Shown here piece after piece: positions 9,942 through 21,306 of a DNA stretch of 64,000 nt. The stretch covers positions 224,337,275-224,401,274 of the forward strand of contig NC_133649.1 of NCBI RefSeq assembly GCF_009905375.1, read 5' to 3'. Made by a program: the position numbers and the translations under genes. This DNA comes from Apium graveolens. Lineage: Eukaryota > Streptophyta > Magnoliopsida > Apiales > Apiaceae. The stretch's first letter is position 1. Every line of letters starts with the position of its first letter. The notes below the pieces were generated by a model. That model worked only from the letters and a program-made list of their open reading frames with translations, was not told the DNA's origin and made no database searches.

Positions 9942-10685
9942 CAGATATTCACAAGGTTTGGGACTCCAAGAGTCATAATCAGTGATGAGGGGTCGTATTT
10001 TTGCAACCGCAAGTTCACTGCCATGATGAAGAGGTATATTGTGAATCATCGCATTGCTGCGGTTTATCATCCTCAGCCAAATGGTCAAGATGAGGTATCT
10101 AATAGAGAGATCAAGCGCATTTTAGAGAAAGTGGTATGTCCATCAAGGAAAGATTGGTCTTTGAAGCTTGATGAAGCTGTTTGGGCGTATAGAACAGCAT
10201 ATAAGACTCCATTGGGAATATTGCTGTTTTAGTTGGTTTATGGTAAGGGGTGTCATTTTTCGGTGGAGCTCGAGCATAAAGCTTATTGGGCTTTGAAGAA
10301 ATTGAATCTGGACTTGGATGTAGCTAGAAAGAAAAGGATGCTTCAATTGAACGAACTTGACGAATTTCGACTTCAAGATTATGAGAAAAACAAAATGTAC
10401 AAGGAGAAAGTCAAGAGGTGGCAGGATCGGGGTCTAGTGCTCACGAAATTTATGCCAGGGCAACAAGTTCTTTTATACAACTCTCGTCTCCGTTTTTTTC
10501 CTGGGAAGTTGAAGTCAAGATGGTCAGGGCCCTTCATAATCAAAACTGTGTTTCCACATGGAGCGGTGGAAATTTTTGAGAATGATCTGGGCCAAGCATT
10601 CAAGGTAAATGGTCAATGGTTGAAGTACTATTATGGTGATATGGCAAACTGCGAGGTGGTTAGTGTCGTTTTATTGTCCACTTGA
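9942..10685 (+). pseudogene. Athila-like integrase, C-terminal half
   Basis: One frame of about 247 codons with a single in-frame TAG at 10230-10232, where relatives have Gln before LVYGK. It starts inside the catalytic core at [16 protein letters not shown] (catalytic Asp) and continues through [18 protein letters not shown] (catalytic Glu), [10 protein letters not shown] and ELEHKAYWALK. It then reaches the C-terminal DNA-binding part (SRLRFFPGKLKSRWSGPF, FPHGAVEI). It ends at TGA 10683-10685. Protease, RT and RNase H are missing here. GGGAGGCAACCCAA follows at about 10731, a sequence I recall from the region after Athila pol. Confidence 0.85.
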
Positions 10686-10845
10686 TCTCGATATTCTACG
10701 TCGAGCTAGCGACGTAAAAGAAGCGCTTCTTGGGAGGCAACCCAAGTATATTGTACATTAGTAGGTAGAGGAAGCAAGAAGAAAAGAGAAAAACACAAAA
10801 AAATTAGAAAAAGGAAAAAAATCGGGGCCAAGTACGGAAGCTGGA

Positions 10846-10987
10846 TGCGCCCGTGCTGGCCAAGCGCGCGGCCAAGCCGTTTTTCCAGTAGCCAAGCGCG
10901 CCTGTGCTGTCCTAGCACGCGGCCGCGCCGGTTTTCCAGAATGTGAGCACACCCGCGCTGTCCTAGCGCGCGGCCGCGCCGAGTTCC
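10846..10987. repeat. GC-rich imperfect tandem array in Athila spacer
   Basis: Three units of about 45-50 bp. Each pairs a GCGCCCGTGCTG-like word with a GCGCGGCCGCGCC-like word and closes with TTCCAG. The same words recur in this element's LTR at 13975-14063. The block is strikingly GC-rich against AT-rich surroundings. Confidence 0.8.
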
Positions 10988-11174
10988 AGTTCAGAAAAAA
11001 ATAAAAACAGCAGTTTTATTAGAGAAAATCGAGATTTTAATTCCAAAATCAATTCTAACCCGATTTTTACTCTTCCACATCCCATAATTCCCTATCCTAA
11101 TCAATTCCATTATTCCCACGATTTCCATAATCAATTCCCACTTCTATTCCTTATCAAATTCACAACCCTCCACC

Positions 11175-11182
11175 TATAAATA
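11175..11182 (+). promoter_or_regulatory. putative internal TATA box for Athila ORF2
   Basis: TATAAATA lies about 100 bases before ATGGCACCC at 11278, followed by a CT-rich leader. It sits downstream of the GC array, mirroring the LTR, where TATATAAA (14130-14137) follows the same GC words. Inferred promoter. Confidence 0.5.
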
Positions 11183-11277
11183 CATACACTTACATACATC
11201 TTCTCCATCAATTCACAAACTCTCAAACACATATTCTCTCTAAACACTTAAGCTTTTATTCTCTCATTTTCAATCCG

Positions 11278-12514
11278 ATGGCACCCAAAAAGTAGAGAAC
11301 TCAAGTTGGAAGCAGCGCCATAGATTTTTCTACTGCGAGTGGTGTGAGGCCCAGGTTCTCTACTCCTGAGGCTGAGGAGGAGTACACGAGGCTTCTCTCG
11401 AAGCATATTGCTAAGGAGAGAGGATTTTTTGCCATCAAGAAAATATGGTAGGCTGTTGGAGATGATTTTGGAGATTGGTTGGGTTTCTTTTTACGAGGCT
11501 CCCGCTGCTGTGCCCAAGAGTAATGTGTGGGATTTCTACGCAAACGCCAAAGCGGAAAAGAATGGCTTCACTGTGGTGAGGGGGAGGACTATTGAGTACA
11601 GTGTTGAGGCTATCAGGATAGTGATTGAGCAGCCTACGAGAAAGGTGGGCCATGACAGTTGGAATGATAAGACTCCTGAGGACTTCAATTTGGATCTCAT
11701 CGTTGCTACCCTATGTGTGCCTGAGACTCATTGGAAGTTCAAGAGGGGCACTACTGATTACTCCATGTTCCCTGCCTCATGCATGAACAGGTATGCACGG
11801 GCTTGGAACTCGTTTATTTGTGCTAACATCATGCCATCTTCGCATGTGCATGAGATTACGGTGGACCATGCTCGTCTGCTTTGGGGTATTCTGCAGGGTG
11901 ATTACATTGATTTGGAGATGGTGATATATTAAGGGATCCTAAGGTTTTTGAGAGGAGGTACTACTAGGGCGATTCCGTATGCGTCCATTGTGACGAAGTT
12001 GTGCGTGGCAGTTGGTGTTCATTGGCCCGCACATGAGCAGTTTCAGATTCCCAGAGCTCATATTGACAGTTCTACGCTGCACAGCATGGTTGAGTGGTAT
12101 GGAGGGAAGCCCGATCCTAAGGGGCTAGGTTATTCATATGATCATCTACCAGGAGGACGTCCAGCCCCTCAGTCATATGCCGGTGGTACACATCAAGCTA
12201 GCAAGGTGGCTTGGAGAACCGAGTTGAGCGAGAAGGCCGGTCCATCGTAGCAGCAGCAGCAAGGGGAGGCAGCAGGAGCAGAGATGGGAGTTGGTTTGAG
12301 TTCGACGCAGTATGGGTGTCTTGCGAGGAGGATGGATGCGATGCACGACATCCACAGTCATTTTGCACGCGATCTCACCCAGGCACTTGGGACTGCATTT
12401 AGAGCCACCGGAGTTGACATTCAGTGGCCAGTTTTTGGTGAGGATTCCGTGTATCGACCTCCGGACACACCTGACACTCTACCCTTTGAGGGTGAGGATT
12501 CTGATTCAGAGTAG
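11278..12514 (+). pseudogene. Athila ORF2, plant-transposon-protein type, broken
   Basis: ATGGCACCC at 11278 meets a TAG after five codons. The frame then continues (SAIDFSTASGVRPRFSTPEAEEE) and shifts by one near 11420-11440 into the main frame (11408-12514). That frame has in-frame stops at 11930-11932 (TAA) and 12248-12250 (TAG). Recognisable blocks are GWVSFYEAPAAVPKSNVWDFYANA, ARAWNSFICANIMPSSH and RARLL-like HARLLWGILQGDYIDLEMV. These match the domain annotated as a putative plant transposon protein (PF20167) in Athila-type elements. The C-terminal tail is acidic. Sometimes called envelope-like, but no membrane segment is visible. Confidence 0.78.
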
Positions 12515-13720
12515 GTATGCATGATTCCTTACTATTACCTTCACTGAGGACAGTGAATATTTTAAGTTTGGGGTAGTAGTTGAAGGAATATGTTTGTGTG
12601 AGTCTCATATAGTTTGCATGTTCATCATAGTTTTATTTCATATAGTTGCATATATTTTGCCATGTAGTTTTTTTGGTAGTTCTTATGATAGTTTGTTCAT
12701 GTAGTTTCATGCATTTGTATTATATTATGATTCCCTTAGATAATTTTTTCGATTAATTGGTGATATTGATGCTAGTGTAGTGATGTTCTTTTTAGTGATG
12801 TTGAGTTTTATTGGATTGATTTGCATGCTAGAGACATTTATATTTCACTAAGTCTTATAGGTTACTACAATGCTAGATCATAGTCATGGTTTGTTGGTTT
12901 ATCGAGGTTTAATCGCTTGTTTATATTTAGAATTTAGGGTATTCTCTTGATAATAAAGACATGGATATTTTAGGAATTGGAGAAATTGGATTTCATTGCT
13001 AGTTGTGTGGCTAAGTGTCAAATGGCTAGTAGCCAGCTCATATTTTTATATGTAGTATAGGGATGAGATGGAGCGAAACGCACTCATTCAGAAATTGCAA
13101 AGAAAAAAAGAGAGAAAAAATATAGAAAACAATGAAAAAAATAAGTGTTATGTATAATTGATCACGAGTGGGCTCTTTAGTACTCGAGTTATTAAGTTCT
13201 TAGGGGACTTTGTGCCTTGTGACCTAAGGCTTCTATAGTCTGGGATCCGCTAACCTAACGCTCGCTACATGGGTACTATTGTATAAGTCTTTTGTGGACT
13301 TCACTCATTGCACGATCAAATAAGCATATTTGTGTTGTTTTGTTGTGAATAAAAGCGTGAATCCTTGTTAACTCCGATATAAGAATTGAAATGTTATAAG
13401 TTATTTTGAGTCTAGCTTTTATTCTGTTTATAAACTTGTGATTGTTTTGAGAAGTAGTGAGTTATGATTGTCGATCAGTTACGATAGTATATCTGTACGT
13501 ATTGCACACACACACACGACTCTGGTGTGTAGATTGATTTGTGAGATTTGATGGATCTTTGTGCAAATAATTGCATTTGCTGAGGTGTTTCTAGTTTATT
13601 GGTTTAGTTATTCTTTGGGGATCATTGCATTCATATTAGTTGCATTCATGCATTTATTTTTATTTCTTGTTTTTTGAGTCTTTTTATGCTTGAGGACAAG
13701 CATCGATTCAAGTTTGGGGG
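12515..13720. other. Athila 3' untranslated region, no gene
   Basis: AT-rich, without an open frame of note. It contains AAGTTTGGGGTAG at about 12564 and AAGTTTGGGGGTG just before the LTR at 13709-13721; the latter is the probable polypurine tract. A (CA)n run lies near 13505. Confidence 0.65.
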
Positions 13721-15176
13721 TGTGTTAAGTGGAATTTATGACACTTATTTATGCTCTAATAAGCTTTGAGTTGGTGTATTTGTACTCAAGTTATTTGTGT
13801 TTTAACGTATTTTCAAGTGTTTTTGCATTTCAGGCTTCACTTCGTGAATCAGGTGAATTAGCATTATTTTGATGCTAATATGGTGTTTAGGATGTGTTGG
13901 AATAAAAGCTTGAAATACTGGCTCGAAGCTGCAAGGAATAAGAAGAAGAAAAAATGAAGTTTTGGCAGAAGGCAGGCGCGCCCGCGCTGGTGTTGCGTGC
14001 GGCCGCGCCGGGAGTACAGAGAGACAACGCGCCCGCGCTGGTGAAGCGCGCGCCCGCGCTGGATCGGGATATTAAAATCCTGATTCTTCTACAATTCGAA
14101 TTGCTGGATTCCTAGGATGCATGGACTGCTATATAAACATAACTTAGGTCATTTTTAAGGGATATTCAGAGATATCAAGACATCAAGGAAGGAGAAGACG
14201 GCAAGAGACCTTTTGGCATAATTCAACAAAGGGCGAAGACGAACTAGTTTAGTCTTGTGAATCTTTGTTTTGAGTTGTAATTTGGATGGTTGTTTCTTGT
14301 TTTGTTGAACCTATATTCTTGATTGTACTTTGGTTTATTTATTCGTATAAAGACTACGTTTGTTATATCATGTTTTCATTGGAACCCACGTTGGCGATGA
14401 GTTCGATTATGGGCTAATCGTTATCGTGGGGTTCTAGCGGATTTATTTATGGATTTCTTTAGTTAAATTGTTTGATGCCTTAGTATGTGGTGATTGTATG
14501 ATATCCTAGTATTGGTTGTGCGTATTTGTCTTGTGAGCGTCGTGAACTTGTAAGATAGCGTGTTAATTTTTAATGAAGCGAAAGTGAATTTAAGGATTTA
14601 GAACTTGTCATGCTAGCATAGGTTCATTTATTGTTATGCATGATTCGTAGGTAATTTTAACCATCTTACTTGCCCTATGTAATCAAGATAGATAACTTGT
14701 GTTTAAACCGTTATGTTTTCAAATTCTATAGACATATAGGGTCTCAATATAATTAGTGCCTATTCAGCTTCTATCTCTTTTTTGGATGTCTGGTAGAATG
14801 GTACTCGTGCAACGAAAGTTGGCGTTTATCAGTTTCGTGTTGTCTGATTAGTGTCATCACCATTGCATGCTAAGGTTGAGAATAATAAGGCTATTGAATG
14901 AAGTATTTAATGAAGTTAGAATCCCATGTCTGTCATATATATTAACTCGGTCAAGCTTATTCTCGTAGTTATAATAGTTAGCGTAATTCTTAGTTATAAA
15001 CACTCTCAATTTGTTATCGTCTTAGCATTGAATAAGAACCATACATTGTTGCTTAGGTTCGTAATTTAGATAGTTAACCAATACAGTCTCTGTGGGATCG
15101 AATCTGATTTATATCTTATACTACTTGCGAACTCGTATACTTGCGTGTAATATTAGCGCGTGTTTAGCGACTAACA
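13721..15176 (+). repeat. 3' LTR of the Athila-like element (about 1456 bp)
   Basis: Begins at TGTGTTAAGTGG (13721; TGTTAAG at 13723 is an alternative) right after the G-run and ends TTAGCGACTAACA at 15176. It holds GC-rich words (GCGCCCGCGCTGG three times, GCGGCCGCGCCGG once) at 13975-14063, then a TATA box TATATAAA at 14130-14137. The following bases AGAGA (15177-15181) would be the target duplication; the left copy is outside the window. Confidence 0.8.
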
Positions 15177-16015
15177 AGAGATGACTGAAACCTCAAAGCA
15201 CGAGCGACATTGAGCAATGTTCTGTGTTTACGCTCAACCAAACCATTTTGTTGAGGCGTATAAACACATGTGGTATGGTGAATAATACCTCTAGCTGCAA
15301 AACATGTAGCCATAGCTTTACTGAGAAATTATGTACCATTGTCAGAGCGAACGATCTTGACCTTGGTAGAGAATTGAGTGTCAACATAAAGAAAGAAATT
15401 TGTAATCAGTTTCACAACCCGAGACTTGTCAGACAACAAAGAAACCCAAGTAACCTTTGACTTATCATCAACTATAGTAAAAAACATAGTACATGTGCCA
15501 TGAGTTTTGTGCTTGTATGGCCCCCATAAATCGATGTGCACTAAGTCAAATATAGTTGTAGTTGTGGAAGAACTAGTGGGAAATGGTTGTCGAGTATATT
15601 TGGATAATAGGCAACTGTCACAAGGAGTCAAATAATGAGTGATTCCATCAAATGGTAATAGTTTTAACACTTGAGTAGGTGCATGCCCAAGCCCGTTGTG
15701 CCAGAGTAGAGTATTATGTATAGTAGACGTAATAAGAACATGCTGACTGGCATGAAGGCACAGTTGATTCTTACTCAGCAGATAAAGACCATTGGATTCC
15801 TTGCCTATTTTAAGAGCTGTAGACCAATTTTCAGCTTTTATAGCACACCCTTTAGAAGTAAATACTGCCTCACACTTAGAATCTTTGAGAAGCTTGGAAA
15901 TAGACAAAAGATTATAAGCAAACTCTGGAACACAAAGTACATTCTACAACTCAATATCAGGACTCAGACAGATAGAGCCTTGATAAATGACATCTGCAGT
16001 TGCACCATTTGGTAA
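15177..16015 (-). pseudogene. copia GAG-pre-integrase and integrase core fragment
   Basis: The frame runs from about 16015 downward. It carries LLWHNGLGHAPTQVLK and CDSCLLSKYTRQPF (the HHCC zinc region), then FDLVHIDLWGPYK (first Asp) and VKIVRSDNGT (second Asp). An in-frame TAA (15327-15329) replaces the expected Glu, and the frame then reads on through [19 protein letters not shown] (catalytic Glu). It stops abruptly after ARALRFQS at the Athila junction. A frameshift near 16015 separates it from the protease. Confidence 0.85.
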
Positions 16016-17351
16016 GTGCAATTTTTGAAGAAACGGGTGCAGATTTATACAACAACTGCACATAAGGAGTTATGTGGTATGTAGCCCATGTATCCAATAT
16101 CCACATATCAGCGTTATAAATTTGAGTTTGATGCACATTATTTGCAAGATGCAGGCTAACACCAGCAAACTGGTTGCTATTTAGAGCTGAATACCAGTTG
16201 GAAGACTGACTACCAATATTTGTAGATCCAGTATTCATTGATTGTTGCAGCAATTGAATAAGCTGCTTACAATGACCATCTGATAGAGTGATAGACTCTG
16301 TGAAAGTAGGAGGCTTAGCAACATCACTAGTTATAGAGGGTTTATCCTGATCAATCTCTACGCTAGTCACATTTGCTGCTGAAATTGGTTTGCCAGCACC
16401 ATAGGTCAGTCTTGGTCGAGGTTTAGGCTTACCAAACAGCTTAAGCCAAGAAGGAAAGCCATGAATACAATAACACTTATCTTTAGCGTGTCCTGGCATA
16501 TGACAGAAATCACATATCACTTGTTCTTTGGACTCCATAACTCTCTTACCATCTCTGCCATTTTGGAATCGAGAAATAAGAAATTTAACAGACATAGCTA
16601 TAGAATCATTCACTGTTGATGAGATATTAGCTAATAATATCTAATTTTCCTCTTGTAGCAATAAAGAGTAACACTGACTTAGTGAAGGTAACGGTTTCAT
16701 GAGTAAAATCTGACCGCGAATACTGGTAAACTGATCAGTCCATCCCATCATAAACTGAGCTAATTGAATGTCTTGATCATACAAATCAAGTTTAGCATTC
16801 ACATTACAAGTACACAAAGTACAAACATATTTAGGTTTAGCACGGATACAGTTTAATTCATCATGAAGAGCACGAAATTTATAGATATAACTCGCAATTG
16901 ACATAGTTCCCTGATTTAAATGAGAAATCTCATATCGTAACTGAAAAAGCTTTGGAACATTGCTTTGTGAATATCATACTTGAAGATCAGTCCAAATATC
17001 AAATGCAGATTTCATATAAACAATGCTATTATGAATATCAATTGAAACTAAATTGAGAATCCAAGACGTTACCATATTGTTACAACGCATCCAATGAACA
17101 AGTAAACCTGAATTGTTTGGAGGTTTAGGACATGATCCATCAACAAAACCTAACTTTAACTTCGACGATAACGCTATTTCCATGGATCTGTTCCACTGAT
17201 TGTAGTTATTTTCATTCAGGATCAATGATATGAGTTGCATATCTAGATTATCATATGGATGAAGATAGTATGGATGATTAACATCCATACTTGTGATTGA
17301 AGATGATGAAGTAGATCCAGTTGCAACAGTCGAGTATGAAGCAGACGTCAT
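16016..17351 (-). pseudogene. copia gag and protease, broken
   Basis: Gag probably starts at MTSASYS (about 17351). NHPYYLHPYDNLDMQLIS and LNENNYNQWNRSMEIAL are typical of copia gag of the Retrotran_gag_3 type. The frame is interrupted by stops at about 16971-16973 and 16638-16640. A zinc knuckle CDFCHMPGHAKDKC (CX2CX4HX4C) is followed by the protease site, which reads DTWATYHITP instead of the usual DTGATYHITP, so the catalytic Gly is lost. These changes show a dead copy. Confidence 0.82.
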
Positions 17352-17439
17352 AACAAAGTATGGGATTAACAAATTTACAGAATTTGAAGAACACACTGAT
17401 GATCAGAACTTCATTAATGGAAGCAAATTGGAGCATAAA

Positions 17440-17450
17440 GCTCTGATACC
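17440..17450 (-). other. tRNA-iMet primer-binding site
   Basis: GCTCTGATACC on the plus strand reads GGTATCAGAGC on the minus strand, one base from the LTR end. Confidence 0.75.
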
Positions 17451-17451
17451 T

Positions 17452-17702
17452 TGACAGAAAGAGAAATGAAAAGAGCTTACATATTTAGAGAATGCAAAAT
17501 AATGTATATCAGTTTGTTACATCTCAGACTTGGAGAACAAGCCACTATATATATATTCTATATTCTGACCAGGTCTATAATATCCTAACTAACTCTTGCT
17601 GAGCTGGAGGAAGTCTGAGTTGTCTTATCTCCACTGAGAGCCAGAAGTAGGAGTAGAGTAACAATTATAACCCCTCAACTAGCTTCCGTATAGTAACTAC
17701 CA
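17452..17702 (-). repeat. short copia LTR (about 251 bp)
   Basis: Bounded by TGACAGAAAG at 17452 and AACTACCA at 17702, giving TG...CA ends on both strands. It adjoins the primer site. The right-hand boundary is inferred from the CA and the end of the recognisable element; AGGGT (17703-17707) would be the target duplication. Confidence 0.6.
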
Positions 17703-18395
17703 AGGGTTTTGGTGTATTTTGATCAGTTTTTTTATGATAATTGATAAATTCCTGCATTCAAATCAAGTCCGTTCATATAAATACTAATAAACTCTTGAAA
17801 TTTAGCACTTATATGTCATTAGGTTATCTTTTCTCTATTTTATTTTAATTATCTTTTGATTTTTTTTACACGTAAGCATTGACTGCATAGTAAAAATTAT
17901 TATTTTTAAAATTTTCTTTTTTAAATAAAAGTTTAAGTTATATATTTTTATTCAAAAAAAGAAAAATTTAAAAATTATTATTTTAATTATGCGGTCAAAA
18001 CACTTAGAAATGAGTGAAGAAAAACCAAGCGACTATTAAAAAGAAAAAGAGGGAGTAATAAAAATCCCCAACGTTAGTTATTAAAATCCTCGATTTAGGT
18101 CCGGCCGATTTGATTTTTGAAATCTGATTAATTTTTTAAGACTTTTTTATCGAAGCATATATAATAGTTAAATAAACTTAAAATTTTATATTCATTCAAT
18201 GTGAACAACTGTAAAATTTATGATATAAAAATGTATATTTAATAATAAATAAAGAATATAATCATAATAATATATTAAATAATATTTTAAAATTAAAATA
18301 CATCCTATTTTTATTTTGATTAATCTCCGATTTCAGATTAATCATATATCAATAGTTCAACCGATTAACTCTTATTTCCGATTTTACAACATTGA
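17703..18395. other. AT-rich intergenic stretch, no gene
   Basis: No gene seen. It contains the inverted-repeat MITE remnant (17873-18057) and poly-A/T runs. It ends at the target duplication of the solo LTR (ATTGA, 18391-18395). Confidence 0.7.
17873..18057. mobile_element. Stowaway-like MITE remnant
   Basis: A long imperfect inverted repeat: TAAGCATTGACTGCATAG followed by an A/T run (17873-17925) pairs with its complement ending GCGGTCAAAACACTTA (17953-18006). The right end GAGGGAGTA (18049-18057), with TA next to it, fits the TACTCCCTC terminus of Stowaway (Tc1/mariner) MITEs. I could not find the left terminus. Confidence 0.5.
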
Positions 18396-21301
18396 TGTGG
18401 TGCCCCAAAAATCCGGCGTCAGGGATCTAGGAGGCCACGCCATCTTGAATCATGTGTAAGACTTATCTCGTACAATAATATATAAATACTCACACCTTTA
18501 TGACCCCACACTTATCCACACACTTACAGGTTATTGTCTTGAAAATGAACAATTTATTACTAGAGTTTATCAAATCCACAAAGTGATAATTATTACAGAC
18601 CAAAAATGATTAAGTCTTATCACAGGTGTAACCTTTATTTAAGGTTAGACCGGCAGCCAAATAAACGTTTCTTCAATATTACCTTACATAAGTCATACTT
18701 GTAAATAAGCCGGACTAAAACAACCGAAAACCAATCCAGCTTATACGATCTACCTGGGGTACTGCAGCGAACATCCTATGGAACAGCTAGTCATTTCCTA
18801 CCTGTTTTCTGGCCGTGAGTTTCATGATAAGCATCTTTGAAGAATCCTATCATATCCCGAGAACTCGAACCACATCGAAGTTCCCCAAGCATTTTGCTTG
18901 TTGATAGGTACAACTCATCTCATTTATATATATATATATATGTATGTATTTCCGAGAATTTTCAGAGGAAGCGCCAATATAATGTGAGTTGACTGTTGTC
19001 AACATATAAGCATTTAAGGGGGAGTTTCTTTTGAAACTATAGTCAAAATATTTAGAGTATGTCGAGATAATATTCTTCGTCGATTTGAAAGTATTAGTAT
19101 GATTTTCTGAAACTCAAAAAATAATTTAAAATAAGTTTATGATTTTTTAAATGATATTAAATCATTTAATAAATATTTAATGATTAGATAATAATTATTA
19201 AATAATAACACCTCGAATAATTCTATTTTAAAAGAATATTTGAATAACATTCCTCAGCTAGTTTATTTTTAAAAAAATTAAATTAATCTTTAATAAATAT
19301 AAAATAGTTGAGTTCGAAATAAACAATCGTTGGAGAATACTTCTCCTATATTAAATGAATATTTGAAATAGTATTCAATAATCGAGTAAAACATGGCATT
19401 TGTACGAAAATAGTAAAAAAATCTTCATTACACAATAATATATAGAACAGGGTTCATGAACATGCCTGGGTGTCTCGAGGTGGAAGGTGCTCTAGGGCCC
19501 GTCCGGAAATCTATAACCATGAACAATTATCGTTCTGTTAGATTCCGTTTGTATTTATCGTTACTTGTACATACGCGATACTTACTATTCATTCACGCGA
19601 CTCACTTTATTCTCATTATTCCAATAAGTACAAGTACTTGTCATATTTGATTTCTTTTCATAATCCCTTACGTCCGTTAATGATTTTTACATTTCGTCGC
19701 TCGGCTCCGCTCGCGATTCTTAAGAATTTCTATTCGCGCGATCTCGGCTCCGACATTTTTTTAAATTTGAGAAATCCATATTTTTACTTGAAATTTTTTA
19801 TGGAAGTTAATAAACTCCATTTCTTACTCTCTTTAAATATTTCATGATTTTTGAATATTTTTAAGTCGATCATTTTTATTTCCAAAGTACGTAATTCGTA
19901 GCAGTTTTTATCGCGTAAATCGTTTTCACTAAAATGGGCCTAACTTTTGAACCGTAAATAAAAATCAAGCGATTCAAGCGCCTAAACGATTCTCACAACA
20001 AGCTCTATCATTTTCAAGCCTTACTTTTGAAGAAATTAAAGTTTATACATTCTGTACTTCTGCAGAAAACTTATGATTATGTTTCACTCATTTTATCGAA
20101 TTTACGCTCGCGACTCGGGTTTCGTTTTCGCTCTAAATCATTAATCAACAATCACCATCCATCATTTTAACACTTACTCATCTCAATAACGTCATTTTCT
20201 TGAGGCCACAACATAAACCTTAGTAACTAACTAACTAAACATCAAGAAAATAACAAATCAACCATCAAAACTGGGTTTACAACTAAGATCCATAATCTTC
20301 TTGAGACTTAAACCTTAAACAAAGTTTGGGTAAGGATTTATACCTTTCTTGAAAGCTTAAAATGTGTTCTTCTTAATGGATGAATCATGGGGAGGCTTGG
20401 GTGTGCTTGAGGATCCTAGATCATGCCATGAAAATCAAGAAATGAAGAAGTGTTACTGTTTGGCACTATTCATCATCACTTTCATGGAATTATTTGCCTA
20501 TCCAAACCTTAATGAAATGCTCACAAAATTTATCTTACCTTAGTTTAATATGTAGGAAGCTTAGGAATTAATTGTAGGATTTATCAATGACTTGAAGTTC
20601 AGTTTTGAATTTTGATTTCTTGTTCTTTCTTGAAATTGCCTAATGGAAAGTAGATGGGAGAGAAGAGAGTTTTTATTGCTTGCCTTGATTGCTTCTTGTA
20701 ATTGTGATACAATATTTTAGTAAATGTTCCTAGGATTTTCAAATCTTGCAATATCTTCCTAGTTGGGCTATTTTCCAAGCTATATTGCTAGCTTAGTACC
20801 ACAATTACTATTTATGACACTATTTTCTAGTTATGTTATTATGCTCACTAGGTAGGTTACTATTTGGTTGCTAACCTTGGTTAATTTCTTACTTAGTTAG
20901 TTTACATGATTTGCATGGCTTGATACGTTTTATGTTTTATTTATTCGTTTACGTGTTCGCTTGATCGCTTATTCATTTTCGTAATTAATCTTCGTAAGCG
21001 GTTCGCGGGGCAAATCCTTTCTTATACGTCCTTTATACATTGAAACCTTGTACTTGGGTTTTAGTTTGTAGGACTTTAGATTCGTAATTGTATTGTGATT
21101 CTCGTATTACTCGATGGTTCGTACATACGGTTGTTTTACAAAATTCATTTTCTTCGAAAACTAATGACGTTTACGTACACTTATTTGGTACGTATAATCA
21201 CGTTATCGACTCGGAAACTAAATTTCCCATGCATAACATATTGTGGGCTAAAAAGTTTTCCCCGAACGTTTTACAAAGTCTCTAAAATTCGAGTTATTAC
21301 A
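18396..21301 (-). mobile_element. solo LTR of a Tekay-type gypsy element (2906 bp)
   Basis: The 5 bp target duplication ATTGA is at 18391-18395 and 21302-21306. The element begins TGTGGTGCCCCAAAAATCC and ends GAGTTATTACA. The ends resemble those of the LTRs at 29243 and 39181 (TGTAACACCCCCAAATCC ... GGTTATTACA). A shared internal landmark is TTTATACCTT followed by CTTGAAAGC/CTTGGAGC. No primer site, coding sequence or second LTR lies between the duplications, so LTR-LTR recombination probably left a solo LTR. Small frames inside are not genes. Strand is given by comparison with the minus-strand full element. Confidence 0.8.
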
Positions 21302-21306
21302 ATTGA

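Larger units (their letters stand above)
10686..11277. other. Athila pol-to-ORF2 spacer, no gene
   Basis: Holds the GC-rich repeat array (10846-10987), an AT-rich stretch, the TATA box at 11175-11182 and a CT-rich leader. Short frames across it come from sequence composition. Confidence 0.7.
9940..15176 (+). mobile_element. Athila-like Ty3/gypsy retrotransposon (3' part)
   Basis: Order: integrase C-terminal half (9942-10685), spacer with GC-rich repeats and TATA box, a second ORF of the plant-transposon-protein type (11278-12514), an untranslated stretch, a polypurine-like AAGTTTGGGGGTG and the 3' LTR (13721-15176). SRLRFFPGKLKSRWSGPF and [13 protein letters not shown] in the integrase, with a downstream ORF, fit the Athila lineage. 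The left side is cut by the copia fragment at 9939/9940. On the right it interrupts the integrase of a minus-strand copia element. Confidence 0.82.
15177..17702 (-). mobile_element. minus-strand Ty1/copia element (5' part), cut by Athila
   Basis: On the minus strand: LTR (17702 to 17452), primer site (17450 to 17440), gag from about 17351, zinc knuckle, protease, GAG-pre-integrase and part of the integrase core, ending at 15177 where the Athila LTR begins. The missing RT and RNase H must lie beyond the Athila insertion, left of the window. Confidence 0.85.
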
